Notes: generated from the letters alone by a model not told the origin. A stretch of DNA of 64,000 nucleotides from Nephrocerus scutellatus (GCA_947095585.1 OX352765.1:78599976-78663975), one strand, 5' to 3'. Counted from the stretch's first letter, positions 33,426 to 45,179 are shown. Made by a program: numbers and translations.

Positions 33426-33665
33426 CTCCATCCAGTTTGGCGTCCCCAAAGTCTAAACGTCTTAGTCTATGCCATCCTTCCAGCGTAGTACTGACCCTCC
33501 TAGCTCTCGTGTTCCATAAATTATAACAAAAAGGAATTTGCTAGTAGGACTCCTCTTCGCTCATGTGACCCACTAAAGCCTACAGAGCTTAATTTTCTTC
33601 ACGATATCGACTTCGCAGTAGTGCTCGTATATCTAATCATCATAGAGTCTCCCGAATCATCCTTA
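33426..33665 (-). pseudogene. RTE-type LINE C-terminal end
   Basis: Minus strand: IYEHYCEVDIVKKIKLCRL, then YGTRELGGSVLRWKDGID and TLGTPNW. The Y..Y..VDIVK.IK..RL.W and RG....RW.D....D..TLG..NW order is characteristic of RTE proteins. It has several stops, and is fused without a gap to the LLYGCETW-type fragment. Confidence 0.7.
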
Positions 33666-33749
33666 CTCACATACGAGGCCAACAATTTACCATAAGACTT
33701 TTCTGTTGAACCAAAAGCGAGATCTTTTTCTTAAGTACCCAAGGCTCGG

Positions 33750-35075
33750 AATCATTTGTTATGTAGTCAAATGACTATAGTCACCCTCGATATCAAGAAT
33801 GCATTCAATTCAGCCAAATGGGGTTGGGGTTACGTCGGAGAGAGGTCCCATCGTTCATTATGAGGATGGTGGCAGATTACTTCAGTAACAGAATTCTGCT
33901 ATACAACACCGACAATGGCCTGAAAGAATATAAGGTTACAGTAGGAGTTCCCCAGGTGTCTGTGCTTTATTATGGAATATAATATACGATGGTATATTTA
34001 GGCTCCAAATGCCTGAAGAGGCATAGATAGTCGGTTTTGCAGATGACATCGCAGTCTTCGTTGTGGCAAAACACAAGGAGGAGATAACCGCAATATGTAA
34101 TGCAACAATTAGGACTATCCGGGATTGGCTGACGTCAATCGGATTACAGTTGGCAGAACATAAAACGGAAGCTCTACTAATATCCAGTAGGAAAATAAGA
34201 GAGACAATAACCTTTCTAGTTGGTAATGGTTCAATTGTATCTAAGCCATCAATTAGATACCTAGGAATGGTAATTAATGCGAAACTCTCATTCAAAGATC
34301 ATATAAAGGCTGCCAGCAATAAAGCAGAGACTGTATGTTCAGCACTGTCTCAAATTATGCCTAACACTGGAGGAGCAGAAAGCTATTGGCTAGTATTGTC
34401 TCGTCCATCCTTTTATACGGAGCGCCAATTTGGGCTGACGCAATGGATAAGGTCAGCTACTGGCGAAAGATGTCACCTATCCAGCGACTGAGTGCTCTTA
34501 GAGTGATCTATGGCTTCAGAACTATCTCTAGCGATACAGCGTTTGTGGTTGCTGGTATGCTCCCAATCGACTTACTGGCCAAGGAAGTCAGTTGATTTAT
34601 AGGCGCCGGGGGTATTTAACAAGAGCCTAGAACCGCAAAACAGCACGCGCTGAAGCCGTTAGAAACTGGCAAAGAAGATGGGTCGAGTCAAATAAGGTTA
34701 GATGGACCCCAAGATTAATACCATCTATAGAATTATGGGCCGGTAGCGGTCATGGAGAAGTCCAATTTTTAATTGAGCATGGGTGCTTCCGCTCATACCT
34801 CTTTAAATATAAGCACGAGAGTTCACACCACTGTACTTTATGCAAGGGTATACCAGAAGATTTGGAACATGGTTTCTTCCATTGTCCGCGTTTTTCAATA
34901 GTAAGACATGATGTGTCTGAGCAAATAGGACACACCATTTCGCCAGAAAACCTAGTTAATTCTATGCTACAAAATGAGGAGATATGGAACGCGATCAGTG
35001 GAATGTCTTCCAGAATAATGCAGCGCCTACGGTGTCTCGAGCGTGAGACGAGGAATGAAGAAGGGTAAGTAAACA
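33750..35075 (+). pseudogene. R1-clade LINE ORF2, RT to C-terminal knuckle
   Basis: Plus strand: TLDIKNAFNSAKW (RT block with catalytic Asp), VGVPQ, YDGIFRLQMPEEA, a stop, VGFADDIAVFVVAKHKEEI (FADD intact), LTSIGLQLAEHKTEALLISS, VSKPSIRYLGMVINAKLSFK, SYWRKMSPIQRLSALRVIYG, AGMLPIDLLAKEVS, IELWAGSGHGEVQFLIEHGC, and CTLCKGIPEDLEHGFFHC. Frames 34063-34491, 34386-34595 and 34862-35068 cover most of it. The words LL.N..YDG, P.RYLG and the terminal CX2CX8HX4C are R1-clade. The start lacks the fingers, so it is 5'-truncated. A 3' UTR with GGGAGCCTTCCCGCGATG follows to about 35300. Confidence 0.88.
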
Positions 35076-35302
35076 CAGCAAAATAATGTGAATAAAGAAG
35101 AAGAACAAAATATCAAAAATGAAAGTGCAGCCATCGCTGGGAGCCTTCCCGCGATGAAATGCCTAACGGTAGTCCCGCGGGACTGGCTATGAATTGATTA
35201 CTGGGGGGTTGGTTTTAAAACTCAGTAAGAATCTTATACATGCACATCTTAATGCTTAAGGTGCACATGTGATCGTCTTTTCGAAGATTTCCAACCTACT
35301 TC

Positions 35303-35503
35303 ATATAAACAAATACAGTCATACAGACATACAAACATACAGACAAAAAGACAGTCAGACGTACAGACATACAGCCATACAGACATATAAACATAAAGAC
35401 ATACAGCCACACAGACATACAGCCATACAAACATACAGACATAAAGACATAGAGACATTTAGACATACAGACAAACAGACAAACAAACATACAGACTTAC
35501 ATT
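35303..35503. repeat. ACAG/ACAT octamer array, left block
   Basis: About 200 bp of ACATACAG-type units (tetramers ACAG and ACAT) with CATA, AAAC and GACG variants. The block GTCAGACGTACA...ACATACAGC...CATATAAACATAAAGACATA recurs in the right block at about 36108-36170. Confidence 0.95.
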
Positions 35504-36043
35504 ATTCTGGAAGACATTCCACTGCTCGCGTTCCATATCTCCTCATTTTGTAGCATAGAATTAACTAGGTTTTCTGGCGAAATGGTGTGTCCTATTTGCT
35601 AAGACACATCACGTCTTACTCCTGCAGAACACAGACAATGGAAGAAACCATGTTCCACATCGTCTGGTATACCCTTTCATAAAGTACAGTGTTGTGAACT
35701 CTCGTGCTTATATTTAAAGTGGTATGAGCGGACGCATCCATGCTCAATTAATAATTGGACTTCTCCATGACCGCTACCGGCCCATAATTCTATAGATGGA
35801 TGGCTGGCAGCCTTTATATGATCTTTGAATGAGAGTTTCGCATTAATTACCATTCCTAGGTATCTAATTGATGGTTTAGATATAACTTCAAAGGTTATTG
35901 TCTCTCTTATTTTCCTACTGGATATTAGTAGAGCTTCAGTTTTATGTTCTGCCAACTGTAATCCGATTGACGTCATCCAATCCCGGATAGTCCTAATTGT
36001 TGCATTACATATTGCGGTTATCTCCTCCTTGTGTGTTGCAGCA
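35504..36043 (-). mobile_element. Inverted, internally deleted duplicate of the R1 element
   Basis: Reverse complement of two parts of 33750-35075: 35504-35795 pairs with about 34721-35015, and 35795-36043 with about 34060-34317. The 403 bp 34318-34720 are missing at the junction GCTGCCAGC/CATCTATAGAAT. Minus frame 35677-35976 repeats SIGLQLAEHKTEALLISSRK and RYLGMVINAKLSFKDHIKAA with only a few changes. Both ends stop exactly at ACAG arrays. Transcription across 34-36 kb would give a long hairpin. Confidence 0.9.
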
Positions 36044-36299
36044 ACTTACAAACAGACAAACAGACATACAGCCATACAGACATATAGACATACAGACAAA
36101 CAGACAGTCAGACGTACAAACATACAGCTGTACAGACATATAAACATAAAGACATACAGCCACACAGACATACAGACATAAAGACATACAGCCACACAGA
36201 CATACAGACAAACAGACAAACAGACAAACAAACATACAGGCATAGAGACATACAGACAAACAGACATATAGCCATACAGACATATAGACATACAGACAA
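36044..36299. repeat. ACAG/ACAT octamer array, right block
   Basis: About 255 bp of ACATACAG-type units in the same orientation as the left block and sharing a ~75-bp internal variant pattern with it. The array therefore existed, or was copied, on both sides of the inverted R1 piece. Confidence 0.95.
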
Positions 36300-37990
36300 A
36301 GTTTAATTTTTATATATTAAGATTACTAATCGCTTTCCCACACCTTGACCGAAATCGAAACAAACTGAACGCCTACACAACTCTGATTTTTTTAATTTCA
36401 ATAAAATAACATAAATAAAAAATGCAAATTCAAAATCCATCGAATGAATGCATCAAAGCGCACAAAAGCACTAGCAACAACATCAGCCATCCGACGCAAT
36501 TCCATCTAATGGTTCTCACTAACAAACTTCCATCAATCAATTAAATGCCAACTAAGCTAAGCACTATTAGCCCAAAGTCAAAAGCTATGACACAAAGCGA
36601 TACTTGAAATGAAATTCGTTCGGATAATTTAAAAGAATACATTCGCGAATTTTAAATCTGCATCTAATCTGTATCTGCATCTATGCAATTTGCAGACAGC
36701 AAGGTCATAACCACTCATCAGTAATGTTCAATAAACAAAGATATTTCTTATCCCCTCCCCACCCATAAGACCTTCAACTAAAGTGATTCTTCACATCTAG
36801 CCAGCGCTTGTGTTGCTACTGCGATTTGCAACTCACACACTCACAACTTTCAGCTCACTTTCAGATGCTGCTGTTAATTAAAAGCAGCTGTTTCAATATG
36901 CAAAATATCACTTTGGTTTAATTTAGCAAAATTCAAGTCATAACTATATAGCTGCACTTTAATTTCTTGTCCTTGTACTTTCAGTCAAGGAGAAAATTGA
37001 AATTCATTAATATTAAGCGCGTGGGAAAAGGAAAAATACCAGACTGAGCGGAGTATGAAAATTGGAAAATACCCGGGAAAAGAAAAACATTAAGTGCTTG
37101 GTTTTAAGTGTTTTTAGGAAGCACGAAACATGCATTACACGTCAGCAATTAGGGGAGATCCTGGAAAAATATTTTCCAATCAATGCATATTAAATTTAAT
37201 GCATAGTAAGATGCAGATAGCCGGGAAGAACGGAAAAGTGTTGAGCAATAACAGAAAGAGAGAGAGAGAGAGAGGAGTAAAATATTAACCCAAAATCGGT
37301 TTTCCACCACTTCAGGGAGGAAAACAAATCTTTTTCTGTGGCAGCTACTATTCTATGTACAGGGAAACTTTCGTTCCGTCGAACAAACTGCTGCATCTCT
37401 GCACTTCCATTACGACGAATTATTTAATAAAATTCTTAAATCAACAGGGAGAAGTAAAATATTAATGTCCGACGCTCTATCTAGCATACTTCTTCGTCGG
37501 GATTGTGCAACAACACAAGAATTTCACTGGAAATTTATGCAAATAGATTAAGTGTTCCTTGGCAATTTGCACTTAGTTAGATGATAGCTCCAGAAATGTT
37601 AAGTGGAAACACGATACATATTAAACTCGATGAAGGAGCCATGACCTATGTATTGATGAACGAGTGCAGTTTTAGTATTGGGGGTTGTTACCTGAGCTTA
37701 ATGCTAATGATAGAGCTAAGTTAAAGGATGCATTTATTAGTAGTGGTCTAATGGATACTGGGAGGCAAGTCAAACTGAGTGACTATTAAATATCATTCCT
37801 TATTAAGTTGGATGAAGTGATTCATAACAAAAAATAGAATATTCGTGTTGATAATTATTGTGAATTAAGACAAAATGGAAAATATTATTTTATAGGAATT
37901 CTGTTAGTGACCTGAAGCAGTATTAAAGTATTGGAAGGAACCAGGTAAAGATCTCAATGCTGACGAAAAGCAAAATCCCTACTGACATTC
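36300..37990. other. Unique-looking non-coding stretch
   Basis: AT-rich, few open frames, one (GA)n run at 37256-37275. No transposon motif found. Could be host intergenic or intronic DNA. Confidence 0.4.
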
Positions 37991-37992
37991 TC

Positions 37993-38054
37993 ATGAAATT
38001 TAGGGCACAGGATATCTTTGATCTCGAATGGATATCCTGTGTCCCGAATTTCAT
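37993..38054. other. Short near-perfect hairpin (24-nt arms, 14-nt loop)
   Basis: The left arm, ATGAAATTTAGGGCACAGGA plus TATC (37993-38016), matches the reverse complement of the right arm at 38031-38054 at 21 of 24 positions. The loop is TTTGATCTCGAATG. It could be a structured RNA, a protein-binding site or the centre of a small foldback repeat. No further evidence of function. Confidence 0.6.
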
Positions 38055-38224
38055 AACCATTAACAGCAAGTTAGACGGTGAGCCATCAGCAGAATCATCA
38101 GGGCGAATAACAGAATGCTTCAGAATTGCAGGTGGCCGTAACTATCTCTGACTGGTGGAAGTGCGATCAAACCTCCACGTCCGGGACCTCTATGCCTGCC
38201 CTTAGTATGAAGTTAAAATCATTC

Positions 38225-38775
38225 TTGGGGAAATAAATACAAAAATAGCATTGAAGAATTGAAGAAGAAGAGTTGAAGAGTTGAAGAAATGAGGAATTGA
38301 AGTTTTGAAGATTTGAAGATTTGAAGAATTGAAAAAATGAAAAATGGAGGATTTGAGGATTAAAGGTTTGGAGATTTGAATAATTAATGAAAGAATGAAA
38401 GAATGAAAGAATAAAAGAATGAAAGAATGAAAGAATGAAAGAATGAAAGAATGAAAGAATGAAAGAATGAAAGAATGAAGGAATGAAGGAATCAAAGAAT
38501 GAACGAATGAAGGAATAAAAATTACGCCGATTTACTTTAAATTTATTTATTTTTTGTGTTTTTTTTTCAAAGAATCAAAGAATGAAGGAATGAAAGAATG
38601 AAAGAATGAAAGAATGAAAGAATGAAAGAATGAAAGAATGAAAGAATGAAAGAATGAAAGAATGAAAGAATGAAAGAATGAACGAATGAAGGAATGAAAG
38701 AATGAAATAATGAAATAATGAAAGAATGAAAGAATGAAAGAATGAAGGAATAAAAATTACGCCGATTTACTTTGT
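38225..38775. repeat. GAAT/GAAA octamer array in two blocks
   Basis: After a GAAGAATTGAAG-type lead-in (38240-38380), GAATGAAA units run 38393-38515 and again 38570-38750. Both blocks end in GAAGGAATAAAAATTACGCC followed by GATTTACTTT, so a ~235-bp segment is duplicated. The terminal ATTACGCCGATTT resembles the start of the type C units that follow. Confidence 0.92.
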
Positions 38776-38799
38776 GTTATTTTTTTTTTTTTTTTGAGT

Positions 38800-39895
38800 T
38801 TTGAGGGGTAACCATATAAATTTTTTAAAAATTAGTCCGATTTTCTACAAATTTTACACATACGTGGATCTCCGATGGACAAAACGTTTTTGTAAATTTT
38901 TTTGGAGTGATCGGGCCATACCTTAAAAATGAAGCCGATTTTCTTCAAATTTTAAATCATCTCTCTGATGATTACACTTACTATTGAAAGTTGGAAGTGA
39001 TCGGGCCACTAGGTTGGGGGCTCCCATACAAATTGTTTACATGTATGTATCGCCAGTGACAACAGTTTTTTTTTTTTTAAATCTAATATTAATTTTTTCC
39101 AAATTTTATTTATTTTTTTTAAATATGATAAAAAAGCTGTACGCTGGGATTTAAAAAAAATCCAAAACTTTGGGTCAATATCAAAAGAAAAAACAACCCA
39201 TAAAAATTAAAATTTTTCATGTCAATTCTCTAATAGAGATGGGTATGTGTTAAAATGTGAAGAAAATCGGGATAATTTTTAAAAAATTTACATGGACACC
39301 ACACGGGTCTCAGGGCCCTATCACTCCAACAAATTTACAAAAAGTTATGTCCATCAGTGATACACATGTGTTAGAATTTGAAGAAAATATAGCTAAATTT
39401 TAAAAAAATTATATGGGCAACCCTTGGCCCTCAGGGCCCGTTCACTTCAAAAACTTTAAAAAAAAATTGGTCCATCGGAGATACAGAGGTGTATAAAATT
39501 TGAAGAAAATCGAGTTAATTTCTTTGAAAAATTTTTATGGGACCCCGGCCACCAAAATTTTTGCAAAAAGTGTTGTCCATCGGAGATACACACGTATATA
39601 AAATTTAAAAAAATTCGGGTTAATTTTTTTTAAAAAGAATTTGGGCCCAATGACCCTGGGGCCCGGGGTCTCCAAAAATTTTACAAAAAGTGTTTTTCAT
39701 CGGAGATACATATATAAAATTTACGTATATAAAATTTGAAGAAAATCGGTTTTTTTTTTAAATGTTGGGGCCCCACGACCCTGGGGCCCGGGTCTCAAAA
39801 ATTTTTACAAAAAGTGTTGCCTATCGGTGATACACGCGTATATAAAATTTGAAGAAAATCGGGCTAATTTTTTAAATTGGCTGAGATAATTGTTT
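38800..39895. repeat. Minisatellite type C, head-to-head
   Basis: Plus-oriented units (38815-39060) contain CCGATTTTCT.CAAATTTT and GGATCTCCGATGGAC. From about 39185 six units run on the opposite strand (TCCATCGGAGATACA...AAATTTGAAGAAAATCGGG at about 39230, 39357, 39475, 39580, 39705 and 39822). The innermost minus segment, CAACCCATAAAAATTAAAAT, matches the end segment of the type C array at 50455-50500. Same repeat as 49950-50470. Confidence 0.85.
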
Positions 39896-40009
39896 GAATT
39901 ATCAAACAGGCCCGAGGACGATTAGACCGTGCCCCAATTAATCATGTCTAAGCAACAGATACATCCACGATATACACATGGCTCTTAGTATTATGTCCTA
40001 TATCCCATT

Positions 40010-40495
40010 GTGGGTCCTAAGGTCTCTACTACGCCTACTCGCCATCGCGTTCGGTTCCTGGCAATGAGCTTCAGCTCTCTCCAACTCTTCCCCAATTGCC
40101 TTGAATCCTCCTCAACTGTTCTGCGCCATGTATTTCTTGGACGACCCGTTCTTCTCTACCATTCTGAGATAACGGATTCCATTGCATTGCGTAGTTAGCT
40201 ATGGAACTGTAGCCACTTCCATCGTTGCATGGTTGTTCCTGACCCGTTCTCTGGTAAAGATGTTCGTTAGAGATACGGTTAGGCCAGAAAACCCTTAAGA
40301 TATTCCGTAGGCACCTATTTACAAACGTTTGTAATCTTTTTGTGATAGTAGCGGTCACCTTGCAAGTGCTGCACCCAATACAACAGCACAGATTCAACAT
40401 TTGAGCGGAACAGTCGCAGCTTGGTGTTTAAGCTGATCATGGCTCTTATTAGTTGACAAGTATTCGGACATATGCTTAGTTTAAATGAGAGGTCC
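40010..40495 (-). pseudogene. LINE RT C-terminal fragment (LLYW/TFVNRCLRNIL type)
   Basis: Minus strand: AMISLNTKLRLFRSNVESVL, then after a frameshift CKVTATITKRLQTFVNRCLR and NILRVFWPNRISNEHLYQRT. A following RPRNTWRRTVEED-like segment is in another frame. Clearly the same family as 32985-33425. Confidence 0.75.
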
Positions 40496-40499
40496 CATC

Positions 40500-42200
40500 A
40501 TTTGCGTAATCGACAATAGACAATGCGAACGCTTGAATAGACAGCGAAGAGAATTAAAACTTAAATCTCCCGCGATCTGAGAATATTTTCTTGGAAACAT
40601 TCTTAAAAAACTAATAAACGATTTATGTGAATCACCATCTGTTCAATTGTCTTCCAGAATGGAATTACAGAGAAAAAAAAGGCAACGATAACTTATCAGG
40701 AATTACTTAAAAGCTTTAGATCCAATTATAGACGGACAGTCACAATAAGGCTGACACATTGTCTTGGCAATGCCTAAGACAAATAATTAAGTAATATTTA
40801 TTACAATTTGTATCAAAGTTGAAATGCTCTTTCGGATTATGATTTATCGATATCGTTCTAATAATAAAGTGAATGATTTTCTTATGAAATATCACACACT
40901 TGTTAGTTGTCGATTGTAGCCTTTCATATTAAGCCGTACACTGCACACTACTCGTACAACAACGCTAATGACTAATGATCGTGTGGTCATAATCGCTAAT
41001 TGAAATTTCAATACGATCCGTCACCTCGAGTTCATACTTCACCCTTCACGTTCGTTTAATGTTTGTAATCACGATGTGTATCAAATGTGCCGGGACAGGT
41101 TTACTGAATATTGTCATCGTCATCGTGATAGCCGTTGATCATTGTGTTGTACACCTGGGGTTCCAGTTTGTAATGAACTTGACCGGCAGAAATAAAACCG
41201 ATGAAATAAATTGCTACGATCGTACTGAGAAATTCAAAGATACTTTTTGATCCTATTGATCGTTCGCTCTCTCTGTTTTTTTTTTGTTGTTGTTTGTGTT
41301 GATATGTTTTTGGTAAGACCCCAAAAAAACATACGATACAACAAGTAACTCGCGGCGGACTAGACTTTTGTTCAATTTCTTACATTTTTACTACTTTGCC
41401 CCACTTTCCACAAAAATACTATTATTACAGAATTGCTGGCCGAATTGTAACAATTGAATTGTTGCAACAACCAACAAATTAATTTTGAATAAAATTTATT
41501 GATGTTGTGTAGTTTGGCCTTATGTGTGGTGCCGCCAGCAGTTACCTGTTACTTTTACTGGTTTTTTTTTTTTTTGAATTCCTTTCTTTTGTTTGGTGAA
41601 TTGTGGCCAGAGTTGGTAATGAAATTCGATATTGTTGCTACTTTGAGTGTTGTGATTTCTGTTGTCTAATCCGACCTGACCGCAGTTAGTTAGACAGACG
41701 AAGCGACTGACCAAAGTAAAGCTGCTGGCATAATAGCCCATTCGTAGTACATATATATGCAGTAATGTATTTGGACCGCCCAACCCATCTGAACATCAAA
41801 TTTAGTTCAGTTTATTGTCGGTTTCTCTTTTACAGAAAACATTTCTATAATAAATAAGAAAAATAACATTTTATTTTGTGTTTTCTGTTGTTGTTTTCGG
41901 TGTGTTGCTGATGCTCACTCTCACAGATATCATCTTGTTCGGCGAGAATAAACAATCCAAACTATGCAGTTACAAAATCTCCACGCGTGTTTTGTCGCTT
42001 CGGTGTCGTTATCGCTGAACAAGGGTCATGTCAGTGTGATTAATGTCCATGGACCGGTTTATCTCTGGCTAGACTGTCTATTTTTTCGAATATTGGGCGG
42101 ACAAACTGATCCGTATATAGGTACATACATATATTGTGCTGTGTGCGAGAGTGTTTTTTATATGCTACACTAAAAATATATATATTTTTAAGAACTTTTA
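40500..42200. other. Unique-looking non-coding island
   Basis: No element motif. GTTGTTGTTTGTG-like patches (41287, 41888) and A/T-rich runs. Small frames on either strand (41059-41250, 41520-41783, 41964-42173) carry no recognisable domain. Confidence 0.4.
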
Positions 42201-42205
42201 TTTAA

Positions 42206-43632
42206 CTTTTGAGGTGAAATTTTGTGAGTGCTTATGTCCAAAATATCATTTTTTATATTCCACGTGTCGCGTGTGGGGTGTGGCGCATGTGATGGGTTAC
42301 GATTTTTTTCCACTTCTTTAAGGTCTTTTTTAACCAACCTTTTACCTTTTTCTACACGACCTAGAGAGCTGAAATTTTGTGAGTGCAAATAGCATTTTTT
42401 ATATTCCGCGTGTCGCGTGTTGCGTCTGTGATGGGTTGATATTTTTTTTTCAACTTCTTTGAGGTCCTTCTTAACCAACTTCCACACGACCTAAAGAACA
42501 GAAATTTTGTGAGTGTCTAAGTTCAAAATAGAATTTTTTTTTATTTCGAGTATGACGCGTGTAGCGTGTCGCATGTGGTGGGTTGAAAGGTTTTCTTATT
42601 CGACTTTTTTGAGGTCATTTTTAAACAACTTCCACACAACCTAGAGAGTTGAAATTTTGTGAGTGTTTAAGTCCAAAATATCATTTTTTATATTCCACGT
42701 GTCGCGTGTGGCGCATGTGATGGGTTGCGATTTTTTTTCCATTTCTTTAAGGTATTTTTTAACCAACTTCCACACGACCTAAAGAACAGATATTTTGTGA
42801 GTGTCTAAGTTCAAAATAGAATTTTTTTTTATTTCGAGTATGACGCGTGTAGCATGTCGCGTGTGATGGGTTGAAAGGTTTTTTTATTCGACTTTTTTGA
42901 TGTCCTTTTTAACCAACTTCCATACAACCTAGAGAGTTGAAATTTTGTGAGTAGCTAAATCCAAAATAGCATTTTTTATATTCCACGTGTTGCCTGTCGC
43001 GTGTTGAAAATGTTTTTCCACTTCTTTGAGGTCCTTTTTAATCAACTTCTACACGACCTAGAGAGCGGACATTTTTTGAGTATTTAAGTCCAAAATATCA
43101 TTTTTTTATATTCCGCGTGTCGCGTGTGACGCGTGTGATGGGTTGAATTTTTTTCTCCACTTATTTGAGGTTCTTTTTAACCAACTTCCGCACGACCTTC
43201 CGCTGAAATTTTATGATTGTCTAAGTTTAAAATAGAATTTTTTATACTCCGAGTGTGACGCGTGTAGCATGTCACGTGTGATGGGTTGAAATGTTTTTTT
43301 TTTCGAGGTTCTTTTTAACCACCTTCCACTCGACCTAGAGAGTTGAAATTTTGTGAATATCTAAGTCCATTTTTTATATTCCACGTATGACGTGTATCAC
43401 GTTTCGCGTGTGAAACGTGTAATGGTTTGAAATCGCGCCATTTTCTCGTTTTTAATCACCTTTCGCACGACCTATAGGGCTGAAATTTTGTGAGCGGCTC
43501 AATGTCAGGGGCCCATTTTGATATCCCGCTTTTGACGGGTGTCGCAAGTCACGTGTGGCGCGTGTGAAGCGTGGAAAAAAGAAAATTCTTTGAAACAGTC
43601 CCCCGACCTCAAAAACAGATATTTTGGCGATT
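42206..43632. repeat. Minisatellite type B, ten units
   Basis: Ten copies anchored on GAAATTTTGTGAGTG at about 42216, 42370, 42506, 42652, 42790, 42940, 43067, 43204, 43344 and 43480 (average ~140 bp). Each continues TCCAAAATA.CATTTTTTAT, GTGTCGCGTGTG, GATGGGTTGA, CTTCTTTGAGGTC and TTTTTAACCAACTTCCACAC. The last unit switches to GAGCGGCTCAATGTCAGGGG and ends CAGATATTTTGGC at about 43632, exactly like 10222-10561. Confidence 0.92.
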
Positions 43633-44110
43633 ATTACCAAATAATAAACGACTGTGTGGCGTTTCGATGTATATATAAAAGTTTGTACCAGAAAAACGAA
43701 TATTTTTTTATTTACTTGTTTTAGATATTATAGCCATTTTTATAACAAAAGCCAAAAGTGGTTCAAATGGAAAGTATTTATTTAGGGTAAGAGATTCGGT
43801 TCATCATTAAAAACTCTTTAAAAAACGCTTTGTGGAGTTAAATGCATAAAGCTAAAAGCTCGGAATGTACTAATTTTCAAATGTCTCTGTTTTTATAGCG
43901 AACTACACTTGTAGTTTTGGATTGAATTTTGAGTGTAGTTCTTGTATAAGATTTGAATGTCGATTATCCTATTCCATCTATTTTGAGTTGCTGGGTGGGT
44001 CAGTCCCTTAAGACCCAGTTTTCTGTATAGATTCTCAGAGATAAATGAAAGCTGAAAGTCAGAAACAAGTATTGCTGTTGCCTATACTGTGTTTTTCTGA
44101 CTATCCAAAA
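43633..44110. other. No recognisable gene
   Basis: AT-rich spacer between the type B array and a BEL/Pao gag remnant; nothing supported. Confidence 0.4.
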
Positions 44111-44139
44111 TGTTGATCCTAGCTGTTTCTAGAAAAAGG

Positions 44140-45035
44140 CAGGATGTTTCTTAATGAAATTCTGAATAGGTTGATTCAATCTGAATATCGTTATAAGGAT
44201 TTAGATTGTGATTCTCCCTTAAAGCACTGAAGTGCAACAGAGTATTATGTTTCTGTTGACACCTTAAGCAGTGTCCTGATTTGCAGTCGCAGTATGCGTG
44301 ACCGGACTTCAAGCCGTTTAGGCAGATCCTTAGTTCTCGTAACTTAAAATTTCGCTCTTGAGGAGACATTTGTAGAAACCTCAAACATACGAAAGAACAT
44401 GTGAGAGACATCCTTACATAGGTGGCATGTCTTTTTACTGACACTACTGCTTTTATTAAACAATTTGAATTATTGTTTATTCTTTGGTAAGGTCTTTCCC
44501 TTTTAGAACCAACGGCTTCTAACATCTCCAAAAACGCTAGAAATGTTAAAACTTGCGGTACTTTACCGTAGATTGGACAAGGATTGCTCAAAAAACCGGT
44601 GACTTTCTGTTTCTAACTTCTGTAGCATCATATGTGATATTAATGCATCCCAACTGGATGTAACTATGCCAAGGTTTACAATACCAAGCAATGCTTTCTT
44701 CAGTCCATCATGTATTTTTGTTAGCACTCCTGGAAGAGCAGTGTGCTAAGGACCGGTAGGTGGTGGCAGATAAATCCTTGGTAGTCGACCAGTAGTCTCG
44801 ACATTTGATTGTGTTATGTTTGGACTTGCTAATGTGCTTATTTCTATTAGTTGGGTGAGAATGTCATTGTAGGCATCCTCCGTTGCAAGGAACTCATCTT
44901 GAGACTAGGAGCCAGATTCGTCTTCTGACACTATCTCTTGATGAATTTTGGAAATGTTGTCCCAGTGAGAATTAACTGCATTCGATCGTTGGTCGATGTA
45001 GGCATCTGACTGTGTTTGTTCTAGCTCGACATTGA
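44140..45035 (-). pseudogene. BEL/Pao LTR-retrotransposon gag remnant
   Basis: Minus strand from 45035: NSHWDNISKIHQEI, EDAYNDILTQLIEI, RLPRIYLPPPTG, LGIVTSSWDALISHMMLQKL, VPQVLTFLAFLEMLEAVGS, then the knuckle region ICLNGLKSGHAYCDC, CKSGHCLRCQQKHNTLLH. LPKI.LP..., W.....Y/HMLL.KL, FLEFLE.. and the double CX2C knuckle with KHHTLLH are the ordered landmarks of BEL/Pao gag. Frame 44151-44591 holds the C-terminal half. Stops and shifts occur, no protease or pol follows, and no LTR was seen. Confidence 0.82.
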
Positions 45036-45179
45036 CCCTTTGAACGAGTCGTTTACATCATCACGAAGGACTGCATCCGCGAATCAGATTCGAGTCAACA
45101 TGGCTTCCCTTCGCAACGAAGAGACCAAAAACAATTGCGGTCAATCGATAGGACTCACCCTAAATGCAGAAACAGTAAG

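Noticed and set aside
35249..36299. Cys/Tyr/Val/Met-rich frames on the minus strand
   Set aside because: Translations of the ACAG/ACAT array; several frames are open at once.
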